From assembly GCA_963693365.1 (NCBI GenBank), contig CAVNZM010000005.1:1364001-1428000 (forward strand): a stretch of DNA of 64,000 nt. The letters are read 5' to 3'. Source of the stretch: Amoebidium appalachense (taxonomy: Eukaryota > Ichthyosporea). Numbering within the stretch: position 1 is the first letter of the stretch; every line of letters starts with the position of its first letter. A program made the translations under genes and the position numbers. Below are positions 1 to 17,918 of the stretch, piece after piece. Below the pieces are notes generated by a model, which searched no databases, was not told where the DNA came from, and worked only from the letters and a program-made list of their open reading frames with translations.

Positions 1-63
1 CCTCCCCTCTCATGCTCTCACTCACTCACTCACTCACTCATTCTTCCCTCCCCGCCCCTTTCT

Positions 64-403
<340 letters not shown>

Positions 404-503
404 CCCATTCCGCCCACCTCCGAGGTCAGGCACACACACACACACTCTCTCTCTCTCTCTTCACACTTTCACTCACTTCACTCCCACCCGACCCATTTAC
501 TAA

Positions 504-685
504 CCCTGTATTCTCATTATGCAGGGTATTGAGGTCGGCCTACCAGCCGTCGATTCCGAAACCTTCTAGCCAGCCCCCTGCATCTATCCGGGCCCGGTGG
601 TGGCTACCTCACCTGGTTCTATCCGTTCGAATGCATATTGGCGGGTAGTGTGTGGGTGTGTGTGTGGGGTGGGGTGTGTGTGTGT

Positions 686-728
<43 letters not shown>

Positions 729-1252
729 ACGTATTGTGCATGGTCTGTGTATGTGTGTGCAATCGGTTGAGAGGGTATGTGGTATAGTGAGTAGTTTGTG
801 CTCTTGGTGGTATAGAGTGGGGAGGAGCTTACTGTAGTTTTAATTGGCGGATTGGCGATTTTTCGCTGGTGGTTGGGAATGAGTGAGGGTAAACAGGTGC
901 TAACTTAAGTGCATGTATGACCTAAATCAGTAGACTAATTAGTATTTTGATTTGGTTCTTTATCGTAACGATTTGAATATTACGAAGGCTGCATGTGTGT
1001 TGAGAGCAATTAAGTTGACGTAAAATTGTTGGCACATATGCATTCGATTAATGATGTCATGATTACATTCTCGAATGACGTCACCATGATTGTATCTGAT
1101 GGCTATCGGACCTTTTGGATCCGACTGACATACATTTACTTAGTTAGAAAGTTCAATGTAGTAGTATTTAAAATAAAGGCGAGTATAAAACGATGTGTTT
1201 ATCGAATGTACAGAGACAAGAACCGAATACTGGGTGGGCGGGCGGGCGGGCA

Positions 1253-1285
<33 letters not shown>

Positions 1286-1811
1286 GCATGTGAAGTAAAT
1301 AAAGGTTGATCGAACAGAACTGAAAATCCATCCTAGTCTAGCAAGCGGCAGGGGGGAGTCTCAAGAGGGGTGGGGAGGGGAGGGCCGGAGGGGGGGGGAG
1401 GGGCGGAGGGGGGGGACTCTTACTAAGTACTGCGGCACATGTGTTTATGTCCTTGAAGTTGCCCCCCCTCCCCCCCCCCCCCCCCCTCTCCCCGGCCCCC
1501 CTTCCCTTCCCCCCAAACCCCGAACCCCCAACCCACCCGGCCAGCTTGGGTCCTGAAGCTCATGATACCCCTCTGCCCCTAAAGATACCTCTTGCTTTTC
1601 CCCACGGCCTACCCGTACCAAGCCCTGGGAGAGGCACATGCTCAAATATAATGTGACACATTAGTACAACTTGCCAAATTGTTGAACTCGTGATCCACCG
1701 CATTGTCACGGTGTACCGGGCAATTGGGAAAGTTCTCAGAGTGAGTGAGCACGATGTCGGTTTCATATGTACTACACGTGCAATCTGCACTTTCGAGCTC
1801 ACATATGGGCA
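504..1811. other. Intergenic stretch with two poly(G) runs
   Basis: No gene recognised. It holds a 41-G run at 686-726, a 32-G run at 1253-1284 and a C-rich patch around 1460-1520. The rest is unique-looking sequence without coding signal. Confidence 0.6.
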
Positions 1812-2399
1812 CAAACACAAATAACTCCCGCAAAAGTGTGCGTGTGACTTTGGACTGCCACTTACTCATTAGACATGTACATAATCACAAAATAATTACA
1901 CAAATGGAAAAAGATACCACACGACACTTGACCCGATGAAACCAGACACCTTGAAAAACTAAGCCTTATGTCTCGTTTTATATATATGATGACCGCCTAC
2001 ATCATATTGCCAAATATGGCACTTGCAAATGTGTAACACCTAAATACACATTACCTTCCTGTAGAATTGGTCTTTCTTTAGCTGGCGGTATTATTGGCCA
2101 CTTACCACGCTTTTACTGTACACCTGCCATACAGTGGAGGTCTACTAAGTATAAGATGGCATCGTTTGCATGCCCAAACAGCACACACACACCAGTTTAA
2201 ACGGTCATGTATTGCCAAATGTAGTTTGATAGCTCCACATAATACCGCAGCACGCATACGACGCATTCACAACAGACACCCAGAAAGATAGCCTACCTGA
2301 AATTTGCAACATCCTTGATTTTATACTAAACACAGATAACTAGGACCTGTTTATTAGATGTATTGATTGGCTTGAGAAACACGTCATTACAAAACTCTA

Positions 2400-2449
<50 letters not shown>

Positions 2450-2483
2450 CAGCTGATACCGAGTACATATCCCAGGGGAGCCC

Positions 2484-2520
<37 letters not shown>

Positions 2521-2671
2521 TTTATGGTGCTTCGTAGAGTAAGAAAACCCTGATATATATCGTCCCGACATCTATGTACTTGATCATGATATATCGCTGA
2601 GGGGATATTCCGAGCAAACCCCCATACCTGAGACTGGTCTCTCTTTGCCTCGAGTACAGAGCGTAAATCCC
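1812..2671 (+). mobile_element. Decayed 5'-truncated LINE 3' end (copy A)
   Basis: This segment matches the 3' end of the LINE at 12906-17700 over the last part of ORF2, the CA tract (about 2403-2446), the short stretch before the A-run, the A-run (about 2487-2516) and the segment after it up to about 2671. Indels and stops break the reading frame everywhere, so it is the oldest of the three copies in the window. It starts at nearly the same place in the element as copy C. Confidence 0.85.
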
Positions 2672-2884
2672 GCTCACATATACTATTGTGCACCGGCAAT
2701 ATACCTATGTGTGCAAGAACAAGACATATCTGCTAGCGGTGTACCATGAACACACAAGGTCATGCCAGGCACATCAATCATTGACATGCCCACAACCACC
2801 ACATGCACACGCGGGCCCCATCGCATAGAAACACACTGTGGGTACATATATGCACACCACCACACCAACATGCCTAGCTAAAAT

Positions 2885-2990
2885 GTTACAGGGCACCTTC
2901 AATGAAATTCATAGTCAAACGGGATTCGATCGGTGCACCTAGGCCCAGCCTGGCCCGTATCTCAAACCGCTAGGACTTACGGCGTAACTA
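2885..2990 (-). repeat. Possible tRNA-derived SINE head
   Basis: On the minus strand a box-A-like stretch (TAGCGGTTTGAG, plus positions 2961-2972) is followed about 30 bp later by a box-B-like GATCGAATCCC (2921-2931). The spacing fits an internal RNA polymerase III promoter. I could not fold a convincing cloverleaf, so a SINE head or tRNA relic is more likely than a working tRNA gene. Confidence 0.35.
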
Positions 2991-3621
2991 GAGGAGGCTG
3001 CTTGACCCACCACAATAACACACCCGGTGAAATGCCGCACTAGTGTGCCGGCCCCCACACATTACAAATGCCAATTTTGGCAAGAAATGTCCCCATCGGC
3101 ATATGTTTATTGCATTGCCTTGAGAGGGTCTGTAATATCATCACACTGTGTGTTCGAAGAATTAGAATTCCCATTACGGAGAAATTACGAGGCTGTACAA
3201 TTTAATTGCGAGAACTGATCCGCAAAAGAAATACTACATGTATACAGTAATGAATATGTCCAGAAAGGTCTCACAGTGGGTGTCAATCTGACTAAATCAA
3301 CTCAATTTGTCCAAGAACTTAAACTTTCAAAGCTTATTGTGATTGGCTGTCAATAAACATCACCATCTCACCGGTGCCGTGTGCATGGTCCATTAATAGA
3401 CCGTAATACAACATCATTTTGGGCCGTCATGTCAAAAATAATTCACACAATAGCAATGAAAAGAACAAAAGGCGAAAAAAAAAGAAAAAAGATACAAGTA
3501 CAGTAGTTTTACACGATGCGTAATGCATAACACACCCTCTCACATGCTTGTATGGTTGCGACCATTAAGCCGAAATTATTATCATTATAATTTAACAGGA
3601 TATGCAGTATACACGGGCAAA
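2991..3621. other. Intergenic, nothing recognised
   Basis: AT-richer unique sequence lies between the SINE-like head and the 3' end of the minus-strand membrane-protein gene. No coding signal was seen. Confidence 0.5.
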
Positions 3622-3627
3622 TTTATT
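3622..3627 (-). terminator. Candidate poly(A) signal AATAAA
   Basis: AATAAA on the minus strand lies about 10 bp past the stop codon of the membrane-protein gene. The position implies a very short 3' UTR; assigned from motif and position only. Confidence 0.4.
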
Positions 3628-3636
3628 TGTCGTGTA

Positions 3637-9587
<5,951 letters not shown>

Positions 9588-11890
9588 TTTCGAAGTATCG
9601 TGGCCAGTCGAAAGGTAGTAACTGTACTACATTGGTGGCAAGGGAGACTACCGTTGAATAGAGTGAGAATAATGTTGCATACCTCGCAGTGTTGAAAAAA
9701 AAAAAGGTTGGTGCATTAATAGTAGCCTTTATCTCTCGGCCCAGTCTATCTCTAGGCGACCATGTGTGTGCGAGTATTTTCTCAGTATAGTTATTATTCA
9801 AACGCATGTTATGTGTGAGTGGCCTCTTGTACTGTGTACACTTGTGCGCGCGGGTGCTGAGTGGTAGAAGGTATATTCACATGTGAAACGAGTATTATCA
9901 TGGGCAGAGCAGTCGTTAGCCATATGCACGTGTGGGCACGTCGTTTGCGTCACATGTGCAGCGAAGACGTTGCATCTATCAGAGCTGACAGTTGTTTAAG
10001 TTCAGTGGGAGAGATGTAGTATGGTCATTCAGGCATGCATGGGTTTCATGATACATATACATGAGCCTGACGCTATGTATTCACAATCTTTTTTAGATTA
10101 AGACGACTTTGAATGCCGAGGAAGTGTGTGTGTATCCCCCTAATAATAGCACTTGACAGCACTACCGTCTCTTCTACAATGGTATCAACATATGTCATCC
10201 ATGCATATGGCTGGGTTTTGGTTCAGCATGCGCAGTCATTCAGTCTGGCGTTCTCCAAAAACAAGTCATCGAGTTGAGTTGAAGACAAAGTAAGACTTGT
10301 GTGTGTGGCCTACAAATGGATATCCTTTCCAAAACCCTGCTATGTTGTGGTTTATATAATATAACATGAGCAATATGATATCTCTAGTATGGTTAGCCGG
10401 AGTGTTATCAACTGCTCTCAGAGTCCATCGAGTTCAGTGGCTCAGCGTTGATCATGACGTCTGCCTGGCTGCCAACTTCAAGTGCACGGCATGCACGGCA
10501 TTTCCAGAGGGGCATACCATGTTACCCCTTGATCACAGGGTGAGCCTCCGAGTCAAGGGACTTTTCTCTGGTATAAAGTACTTTTAAGTTTAGCCTTACC
10601 TTCCATTATTTCCTATTTAGCTGCAATTAATATAAAAATATGTTTAAATTATATGAGGTAAACTTAACTTAATGATAAGCCAGACTCCAGTCTCTACTTT
10701 CCAGGGGCAATCCTGAGATATGTAGAAATGCCGAGCCCGGATGGGTGTTTAGGGTGTGTGCGAACGAGCGAATGAGCTCAGCCCACTTTATCCATTCTGC
10801 TCGAAAAGTATGTGTATACCTAGGATTGCATGAACGTTGATACTGATGTACACTTGAGGCCTGGGGCTCCTATCATCCTATGGTTAGCATGATTACGTGA
10901 TGATGGTTATAAAAGCTTGTCGCACCATAGTAATTGTACTTTTAGCAAATTGGAGTTCTACTTAGCTACATGATGCTGATTAGGAGCCAAATTCACCGAT
11001 TCAGTATGGTTTTTTCCTGGAATCTCAGGAATGTGGGAATGTACATTGTGTTTGTGTCTGGGGGGCCGGCGAAGGCGGGTTTTATCTGAGTATCGATACC
11101 GTTTTTCTTTTGACTCGGTCTTATTGATCCGTTGATGAGGCCAACGTGCAGCCACAGGCTACATAACCACCAATAGAACTGAAAAAGCCAAAGCTACGAA
11201 ATAAAAATAAAGCTACAAGTGACAAAGGACACCAGCGGGCAAAACCTTAAGTGTACGTGTATGCGTGAAACTAGTTTGCTCCAACTAGTCATATGCATCG
11301 ATGTTGACCAGACCACACTCCGCAAGAAGACATCATTACATACTGCTGCTTCCCAACAGGCCCCCCTCAAAACCTACCGAGGCACAGCAAGCAAGTCAGC
11401 CTCGACTAAAAGAGCAATGCAGAACAAATCTGAGCTAAAAAACAATCCCAACGGGCCCGGCCCCTAGATAACCCGGAGATACTGCATCTAGCTCTCTGAT
11501 AAGGTGGCCTAGTTGTGGCAGGACACACAGAAAACACAATTACAGAATGCATGCAAGCAAACCCGGTCATTGCCATATGACTGGAGGCTAAGGGCTGGCA
11601 GTCACTTGGAAAGCTCCCCGACGACCAAATTGCCGCCCCTCCACTCACGCAGCGCAGAAGTAGCTGAAGAAGTTGCAGCAGCCCACCGCCAATAGGTCGC
11701 GTAGAAGCGTAGACAGCGTGTAGAAGTTACCATAGGTTGCAGTGGACCACCAGGCGTTGAAGAAACCACTTCTCAAGCGAGAAACTCCGCGAAAGGGAGA
11801 TGCCCCACACTCTCACAGCAGTAGGAATACAGCAGGCCACGCCACACACACGCTGCAGTCACGTTCCCCTGAGTGGGACGCCCTCCCACC
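9588..11890. other. Upstream region and intergenic sequence
   Basis: This is the 5' side of the minus-strand membrane-protein gene and 2 kb beyond. Its base composition is ordinary for the window and free of long simple repeats. Open frames at 10366-10587, 10958-11155 and 11219-11467 are short and match nothing I recognise. Confidence 0.5.
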
Positions 11891-12093
11891 ACATAAAGAA
11901 GAAACGAAAGCCTTTATATACCTGCCATGGTGAAGAATCGGGAAAAGAAGTTTACGTGACAGCTAAGAGATCGAAGGGAAAGTGAAGTCCACATAAAGAA
12001 GAAACGAAAGCCTTTATATACCTGCCATGGTGAAGAATCGGGAAAAAAAAGTTGACGTGACAGCTAAGAGATCGAAAGTGAAAATGAAGTCCC
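11891..12093. repeat. Tandem duplication, about 100-bp unit
   Basis: Two head-to-tail copies (11891-11990 and 11991-12093) begin with ACATAAAGAAGAAACG and differ by only a few substitutions and small indels, which indicates a recent duplication. Confidence 0.9.
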
Positions 12094-12227
12094 AAGGGAA
12101 GTGATTGTGAAGGAACTGTAACTAATTAAAAGTTGTTTTTAAACAAGGGGCATATGTAACACTCTGAAAATGTATCACAACACTCGAGATATCAGTGCAT
12201 ATGGTGCAAAAAATTATTTGTCGGATT

Positions 12228-12446
12228 GTTACTGGATAACTCGTGAACAGTGTTCAGGTATCTCAGTATGCACTTGTTACTGGATAACTCGTGAAGTTTT
12301 TATTGTCTTCTCCGTATGCCGTGCATACTTGCATATCTTTCCGTTGAATAAATCCAGTCAAAAGAAAAAAAGTTTTTATTGTCTTCTCAGTATGCCGTGC
12401 ATACTTGCATATCTTTCCGTCGAATAAATCCAGTCAAAAGAAAAAA
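12228..12446. repeat. Nested tandem duplications (about 48 and 75 bp)
   Basis: The motif TTACTGGATAACTCGTGAA occurs twice, 48 bp apart. It is followed by two copies of a 75-76-bp unit (about 12295-12370 and 12371-12446) that each end in CCAGTCAAAAG plus an A-run. Copies are nearly identical. Confidence 0.9.
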
Positions 12447-12905
12447 GATTATTTGTCCAAAACACTTTTTTTGGGGGGCCGGGCCGCAACATCATCAGCT
12501 CACCTGAGTTTTGGGGGACGGCTATCGAACTGATCACCGTGTGGGCGGCTCTGGCGCCATTTCAACCTTGATGGTATCATGATTCATGAGAGCGAGCTCA
12601 GCCTACTAGTCTACTCAGCCTGTGAGTCTGTGACTCAACGTCTTGTTACAGGGAGTCTGTGTAATAGCCCCAGTCTACAACATCAAAATAAAGTATTATG
12701 ATCCTTCTGCGCTGCACTTTTTGTACTTGCCGCTGCCATTCCGCGAGCCTCACCATGCCTCAAACTCAAAGCCACGAAAATGGGCCAGCGGCTGGCAGCC
12801 CCTGGCCTCGCAATTGGCAACCCTGTGTGACTCTTTCGAGGTTGGAATGATGTCATCCCCAGCCAGCCAGCTGGCCGAATCACTCCCCGTCACGGATGTG
12901 CAAGT
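12447..12905. other. Short unique stretch before the LINE
   Basis: No gene recognised. It ends where the sequence shared by all three LINE copies begins. Confidence 0.5.
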
Positions 12906-13101
12906 GGGGTTTACGCTGTTTACTCGAGGCAAAGAGAACCAGTCTCAGGTATGGGGGGGGGGGGGTTTGCTCGGAATATCCCCTCAGCGGTATATCATGA
13001 TCACGTACATAGATGTCGGGTGGTGACTATATATCAGGGTTTACTTTCTCTGCGAGACACCATAAAGACTACAAGGAGAAATCAATTAGTTGGGGTTCCC
13101 C

Positions 13102-13167
<66 letters not shown>

Positions 13168-13199
13168 GGGCTCCCCTCGGGACACTCGGTATCAGCTGG

Positions 13200-13256
<57 letters not shown>

Positions 13257-13276
13257 TGTGTGTGTGTGCGCGTGCG

Positions 13277-16200
13277 CTATAATTTTGTAGTGATGTGTTT
13301 CTCAAGCCAATCAATACATCTAATAAACAGGTCGTAGTTACGCGTGTTTAGTATAAAATCAAGGATGTTGTAATTTACAGGTAGGCTATCTTTCTGGGTG
13401 TCTGTTGTGAATGTGACGTGTGTGTGTTGCGGTATTATGTGGTCTATCAAACTACATTTGGCGATACATGACCGGTTAAACTGGTGTGTGTGTGTGTTGT
13501 TTGGGCATGCAAATGATGCCACCTTATACTTATTAGATCTCCACTGTATAGCACGTGTACAGTAAAAGCGTGGTAATTGATCAATAATACCATCAGCTAG
13601 AGAAAGACCAGTTCTACAGGAAGGTAATATGTATTTAGGTGTTATACACTTGCGAGTGCCATATTTGGCAATATGGTTGAGGCGGTCAGTATATATAAAA
13701 CGAGACATAAGGCTTAGTTTTTCAAGGTGTATGCTTTCATCGGGTCTAGTGTCGTGTGGTATCTTTTTCCATTTGTTATATTGCGTGATTATCTTGTGAT
13801 TGTGTACATGTTTAATAAGTAAGTGGCAGTCCAAAGTCACACACACACTATTGCGGGGTTTATTTGTATTTGTGCCCAGGGGAGAAGGGGAGAGAGAGGG
13901 GAGGAAAGAGGGGAGAGGTGAGGAGGGGACAGGTCGGATAGAGAAGAGAGGGTGGGAGGGCAAATACTTCTTTAAGCGGCTTATGTGCTTATTGAATTTC
14001 AGCGCGAGATAGGATACTCTAGCAGCTATTGGGACCAGACCATATATCGAGAGCGTTACAGGCCCAGGTTTACAACAGTTGTTAGATAGAAAGGAGGCAA
14101 CTTCTGCTTCAAGGAAATTTGCCAAGGGTTTAAGCGCTCTAGTTCTCTCTTTCTTGATCCAAGCGGCGAGAAGGGGTAAACCATATTCACATGCCGGGAA
14201 GACAAAAGTGCGAATAAATGTAAGTCTAATAGAAGGATGGAGGGGTGTGTCTTTAAAAATATTAGCCGAGAAGAAAGCTAACCGCTTACGAGCCAACTCT
14301 ACCCTCTTTTCGACCATATGGGGAAACATAACACCAACAGAATCAACCGGAACACCAAGATATTTGTATTCTGGAACTATAGGTACAGGTTTAGATGATA
14401 ATGTAAATGTGTGTAAATTGTTAGCTATATCAGGTACAAGAACACCACATTTGTCTATGTTAAGGATCATAAGGTTTGCCTTGCACCACTCTGACACTAC
14501 ATCGAACAATCTTTGCAGGCGTCTAGGGGTACGGGCAAGGAGGGACAGATCATCAGCATAGAGAAGTGCAGGCGGAAAGTTATTAATAGGGTCATCGTTT
14601 TCGGCGTAAATCTTGACAGCCAAATCATCTATAAATAGGTTAAACAAAAAGGGGCTAAGCAATGAACCCTGCAAGAGACCTCTAGTACGAGCAAAACCAT
14701 ATGAAAGATGCCCATTAACCACAGCTCTACCATAGGTTTGAGACAAGAGTGCTTCTAACAGAACACCAATGCAGTGTGGTACACCCCGTGCAGCAAGCTT
14801 TTCCCATAGGAGACCAGGGGAGACAGAATCGTAAGCAGTTTTCCAATCAATAAAGCCAACATATTGTGCACCAACTTGCATAGAATCGTGCAGTGCCATT
14901 ATTTGAACATAACATGAATTGTTTTTACGAAAAGCGGATTGGCATGGGTGTATGTGAAGAATAGATTGAAACCTAGGGTGATGTGCAAATAACCTAAGTA
15001 AGCAAGCTTCAAAGAATCTACGAACAACCTGGGTTAGTGTAATGGGGCGAAAGGATGATATGGGGCCCTCAGAGTCCTTCTTAACTATGGGGATCACTAA
15101 GGTATCTAACCAAGATGACGGGACATGTCCACATTTAACACACCAAGAAAAGAGAGAGCTTAACATGATAGTAAGATCAGGTTTAATAGCACGATCACTT
15201 TCCTTTTGTGGGTAGGAGGGAACAAGGATTTTAAGAAACCCAGCAGGGAGTCCATCAGGTCCACAAGACTTACTAGAGCTATAACTAGATATCACAGACC
15301 ATATGGCATCGGGACTGAAAAAGGGGAGGATCGATTCTATGGGGATAGATGGGTCTACAGGCCACACAATAGGTTTCTGAGCGGGGGTCCTATCTTTAAA
15401 CAGTTCCGAGAAATACTTATCAGAGTCTATGAGGGGGTCTCCAGTGGTATCACCAATAATACGAGCAGGGGGGCCAAATCGATTCATACTAGCAAGCCGG
15501 CGCAAGCTTTCCTTTTGAGACAGGGGTTCACCTAGTCTAGCGGGAGTGGTGTTTGGTAACAAGAGAGCATCGGGATATTCCTTCCTACCACCGCCAGCAT
15601 AATCACCGAGATCTATCAAATCATCAACAATAAAGTTAGTGCATGTATCTAGTACGAGATGTGAATCTGGCCTGGCTTGTGCAGATTCTAATAGGCGCAT
15701 ATATATAGGGTGTTTCGTAGCATAGCATACACATACATCAACTCTACCCCACTGTGACTTAAGCTGGGATAGACGGAGGCGAAAGGTGGGAGGGGGAGGG
15801 GGGAGCAGATCAAGGGAGATCTTAGGTAGGAAAAGGATAGGAGAGTGGTCAGATGACCTAGAGAGGTTAGGAGGGAGAGAGAGTTTTGACATGGTTGATG
15901 GCCAAAAGGCCACTCCCCAGTCGGTGTTGTGGGCATGGGATATTTGAGGGAACCGCAAAGTGTGACTTTGGACATACCTTGCTAAAGGGATAGCACGCTC
16001 CGGGGGCTTAGATGGGTACCCGACACTCACTTGCAGTGTGTCTGTGTGGTGGAGTCGCGTGTTAAAATCACCTAAAATAACAGTGGACATTGGTAACTGT
16101 GACAACTCGTGAGTCAATTCGACAACCGACATAGATGGTGGGTAATATACAAAAGTAAAAACATTAGAAAGAAACTCTATAGAAACCGAGAATTCCGTTT

Positions 16201-16471
16201 TTGCTACCGGTTTGCACTTCACTCTCACGTGTGGTGCGGCAAGTACAATAATGCCTCGGTTTTTCGCGTAACCGGGGTGTGTGGATGTGTCGACCAATGT
16301 AGAGTTGAATTTGTGGTGGTTTTTAAACTGTGTTTCGCAAATCACTGTAAACGTGTGGTTGTTTGTCTGTTGTTGTATGTAGCTGATTTTATCGTCGAGT
16401 GTCCCGGGGGGGAGGCCCTTTTGGGGGCCCAGTGTCCGAGCATTCCAGAAGAAGAAGGATAAATTAGGCAT
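13277..16471 (-). CDS. LINE ORF2: endonuclease / reverse transcriptase
   Basis: A 1064-residue uninterrupted frame encodes the protein that nicks target DNA and copies the element RNA in place. The N-terminal apurinic-type endonuclease shows WNAR (N10), ICETQ (E46), GDFNT (D135, N137) and SDHSP (D208, H209). The reverse transcriptase follows, with motif A FIDWKTAYD (540-548), motif B QGSLLSP (601-607) and motif C YADD (638-641). I saw no zinc knuckle at the C-terminus. A Ser/Pro-rich stretch lies about 200 residues before the end; the two truncated copies both begin near it. The start ATG overlaps the ORF1 stop by 8 nt, which suggests coupled translation. The clade was not assigned. Confidence 0.93.
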   Translation of the reverse strand: MPNLSFFFWNARTLGPQKGLPPGTLDDKISYIQQQTNNHTFTVICETQFKNHHKFNSTLVDTSTHPGYAKNRGIIVLAAPHVRVKCKPVAKTEFSVSIEFLSNVFTFVYYPPSMSVVELTHELSQLPMSTVILGDFNTRLHHTDTLQVSVGYPSKPPERAIPLARYVQSHTLRFPQISHAHNTDWGVAFWPSTMSKLSLPPNLSRSSDHSPILFLPKISLDLLPPPPPTFRLRLSQLKSQWGRVDVCVCYATKHPIYMRLLESAQARPDSHLVLDTCTNFIVDDLIDLGDYAGGGRKEYPDALLLPNTTPARLGEPLSQKESLRRLASMNRFGPPARIIGDTTGDPLIDSDKYFSELFKDRTPAQKPIVWPVDPSIPIESILPFFSPDAIWSVISSYSSSKSCGPDGLPAGFLKILVPSYPQKESDRAIKPDLTIMLSSLFSWCVKCGHVPSSWLDTLVIPIVKKDSEGPISSFRPITLTQVVRRFFEACLLRLFAHHPRFQSILHIHPCQSAFRKNNSCYVQIMALHDSMQVGAQYVGFIDWKTAYDSVSPGLLWEKLAARGVPHCIGVLLEALLSQTYGRAVVNGHLSYGFARTRGLLQGSLLSPFLFNLFIDDLAVKIYAENDDPINNFPPALLYADDLSLLARTPRRLQRLFDVVSEWCKANLMILNIDKCGVLVPDIANNLHTFTLSSKPVPIVPEYKYLGVPVDSVGVMFPHMVEKRVELARKRLAFFSANIFKDTPLHPSIRLTFIRTFVFPACEYGLPLLAAWIKKERTRALKPLANFLEAEVASFLSNNCCKPGPVTLSIYGLVPIAARVSYLALKFNKHISRLKKYLPSHPLFSIRPVPSSPLPSFLPSLSPSPLGTNTNKPRNSVCVTLDCHLLIKHVHNHKIITQYNKWKKIPHDTRPDESIHLEKLSLMSRFIYTDRLNHIAKYGTRKCITPKYILPSCRTGLSLADGIIDQLPRFYCTRAIQWRSNKYKVASFACPNNTHTHQFNRSCIAKCSLIDHIIPQHTHVTFTTDTQKDSLPVNYNILDFILNTRNYDLFIRCIDWLEKHITTKL

Positions 16472-17648
16472 CGGTTTGGTCCGACACCTGTGGGGTTGGT
16501 TCCCACTTGTCGCTTACGGGGTCGTATGCACGACCTTCCGCCAGCGCGAACAGTTCGCAGAAGAGCTCGATTTCCATCTCGCATCGGCGTTTGCGCTCGA
16601 GCAGTTTCTCACCAGAAAACATTGGTTCCTTCGTGTCCGTGTCTATCACGCTCGTAGCATCGTTTTCCAACTTTGCGAGGAACTCTTTTGCCTTGCTGAT
16701 GCGTACACGACAACGTGTGGCGCACGCATTCTTAGCAGACACTTTACGTTCTTTGTCTGCTTTCTGAATGTTTTCCGGCGCGCATGGGTCGTAGCTTGGG
16801 AGGTGGGTGAAGAAGCTTCCACACCCCTTTGTCGCGTCACGGATGAACGCACGGTTATAGTCGCCCCGTACTGCTACTTCCAGCACATCGTATCCAATGA
16901 AGGACAGACAAAGGATGCGAGAGCACCGGAAGCCGAGAGCCTTGAAGATGGACCACATGGCCCTGTGTGGGCGTCTGCCGTGCTTGACTTTGAAATACAC
17001 CCTCTCGTATTTGGGTGGGATGTTGATGTTACCGTTTGCTTGGGTGTTCCCCTTAGCCGGCGGTTTGGGAGGGGAGTTGCGGCGGTACTCGTTGCCTGCA
17101 AGAATGCTGGCATATGTTTCCTTGGCAATTTGGCGGAGCTCGGGTGTTTTACGAGAGTTCGCATATTCTAGGAACTCTGCCGGGAGCTGTGCTTCCGGTC
17201 CTGTGTTGTTTTGTGTTGGGGTGGAAATGTCTCCGTCGCGAGATGTTTGCTCATGAGTTTTGGGGTTTTGCGATCCACTAATGTTTAGCTGGGCTGTGAG
17301 TGAATCAATGGTGAGCTTGAGTTGGGTATTTTCTGTTTGGAGTTTTTCTATCATGTTCTTGAGTGGTAACAGCTCATTTAGCTGTTTCTTAACGAGGGCA
17401 AGTTCTGCCAGTACTGTATCAACCGAAAGTTTCGGCATGGTTGTTATTGTGTTTCTACGGAGTGGTGTGGTGTTATTCTGAATGGGTAGTGTATTGTAAA
17501 TAGGTGTTGCGCTTAGTCTAAGGCGATGTTTTTCTGGTTGTGCATCTGTGGTAGGTGTATCTGCTGGACGTTTTAATGGTCGCACATGTGTGATGGGTGT
17601 AGATGGAACTTTGAAAGAGGTTCTGAAACGATTATAGGCATGTGCCAT
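16464..17648 (-). CDS. LINE ORF1: coiled-coil protein
   Basis: This 394-residue frame lies directly upstream of ORF2. Residues about 75-122 form a Leu-rich heptad pattern typical of a coiled coil, which would drive oligomerisation. A basic globular region follows (about 205-290), and no CCHC zinc knuckle is visible. By position and design it should be the RNA-binding ORF1 protein of the element. It ends GCC TAA within ATGCCTAA, whose first three bases start ORF2. The start was taken as the first Met of the frame, 5 bp after a GTC triplet in the leader. Confidence 0.85.
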   Translation of the reverse strand: MAHAYNRFRTSFKVPSTPITHVRPLKRPADTPTTDAQPEKHRLRLSATPIYNTLPIQNNTTPLRRNTITTMPKLSVDTVLAELALVKKQLNELLPLKNMIEKLQTENTQLKLTIDSLTAQLNISGSQNPKTHEQTSRDGDISTPTQNNTGPEAQLPAEFLEYANSRKTPELRQIAKETYASILAGNEYRRNSPPKPPAKGNTQANGNINIPPKYERVYFKVKHGRRPHRAMWSIFKALGFRCSRILCLSFIGYDVLEVAVRGDYNRAFIRDATKGCGSFFTHLPSYDPCAPENIQKADKERKVSAKNACATRCRVRISKAKEFLAKLENDATSVIDTDTKEPMFSGEKLLERKRRCEMEIELFCELFALAEGRAYDPVSDKWEPTPQVSDQTDA

Positions 17649-17918
17649 GACATGGATGGGGGTGTTCCCCGGCCCTTAGGGCCACGGATGGCCTGGTTTA
17701 GGGGTGGATGCGCGAAGGATACTATTTATTAGCAGATAATAAAGAGCGACATTTGAATCGATGTGTGCGACTGAATCGATGTGTGCGTAAAACTGGTGGT
17801 GCCGCCTATGTGAGAATGTGCAAGTTGTGTACATGTGGTAACGGTTACGATATTCCGAGCGTCGGGGTGTGATCTGATTGGATGACGACACGACCTTTAA
17901 CTTCAGTTAGTCTTGCCG

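Larger units (their letters stand above)
12906..17700 (-). mobile_element. Non-LTR retrotransposon (LINE), two ORFs, apparently intact (copy B)
   Basis: Read on the minus strand this has a short 5' leader, ORF1, ORF2 and a 3' region made of a CA tract (13201-13270 on plus), about 30 bp of unique sequence, an A-run of about 50 (T-run 13105-13163 on plus) and a further segment of about 190 bp ending near 12906. Two truncated copies (1812-2671 and 22985-23943) share the same 3' layout and end at the same place, then diverge. The 5' border near 17.7 kb is approximate; I found no target-site duplication by eye. Both ORFs are open with all checked catalytic motifs, so the copy could be young. Confidence 0.9.
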
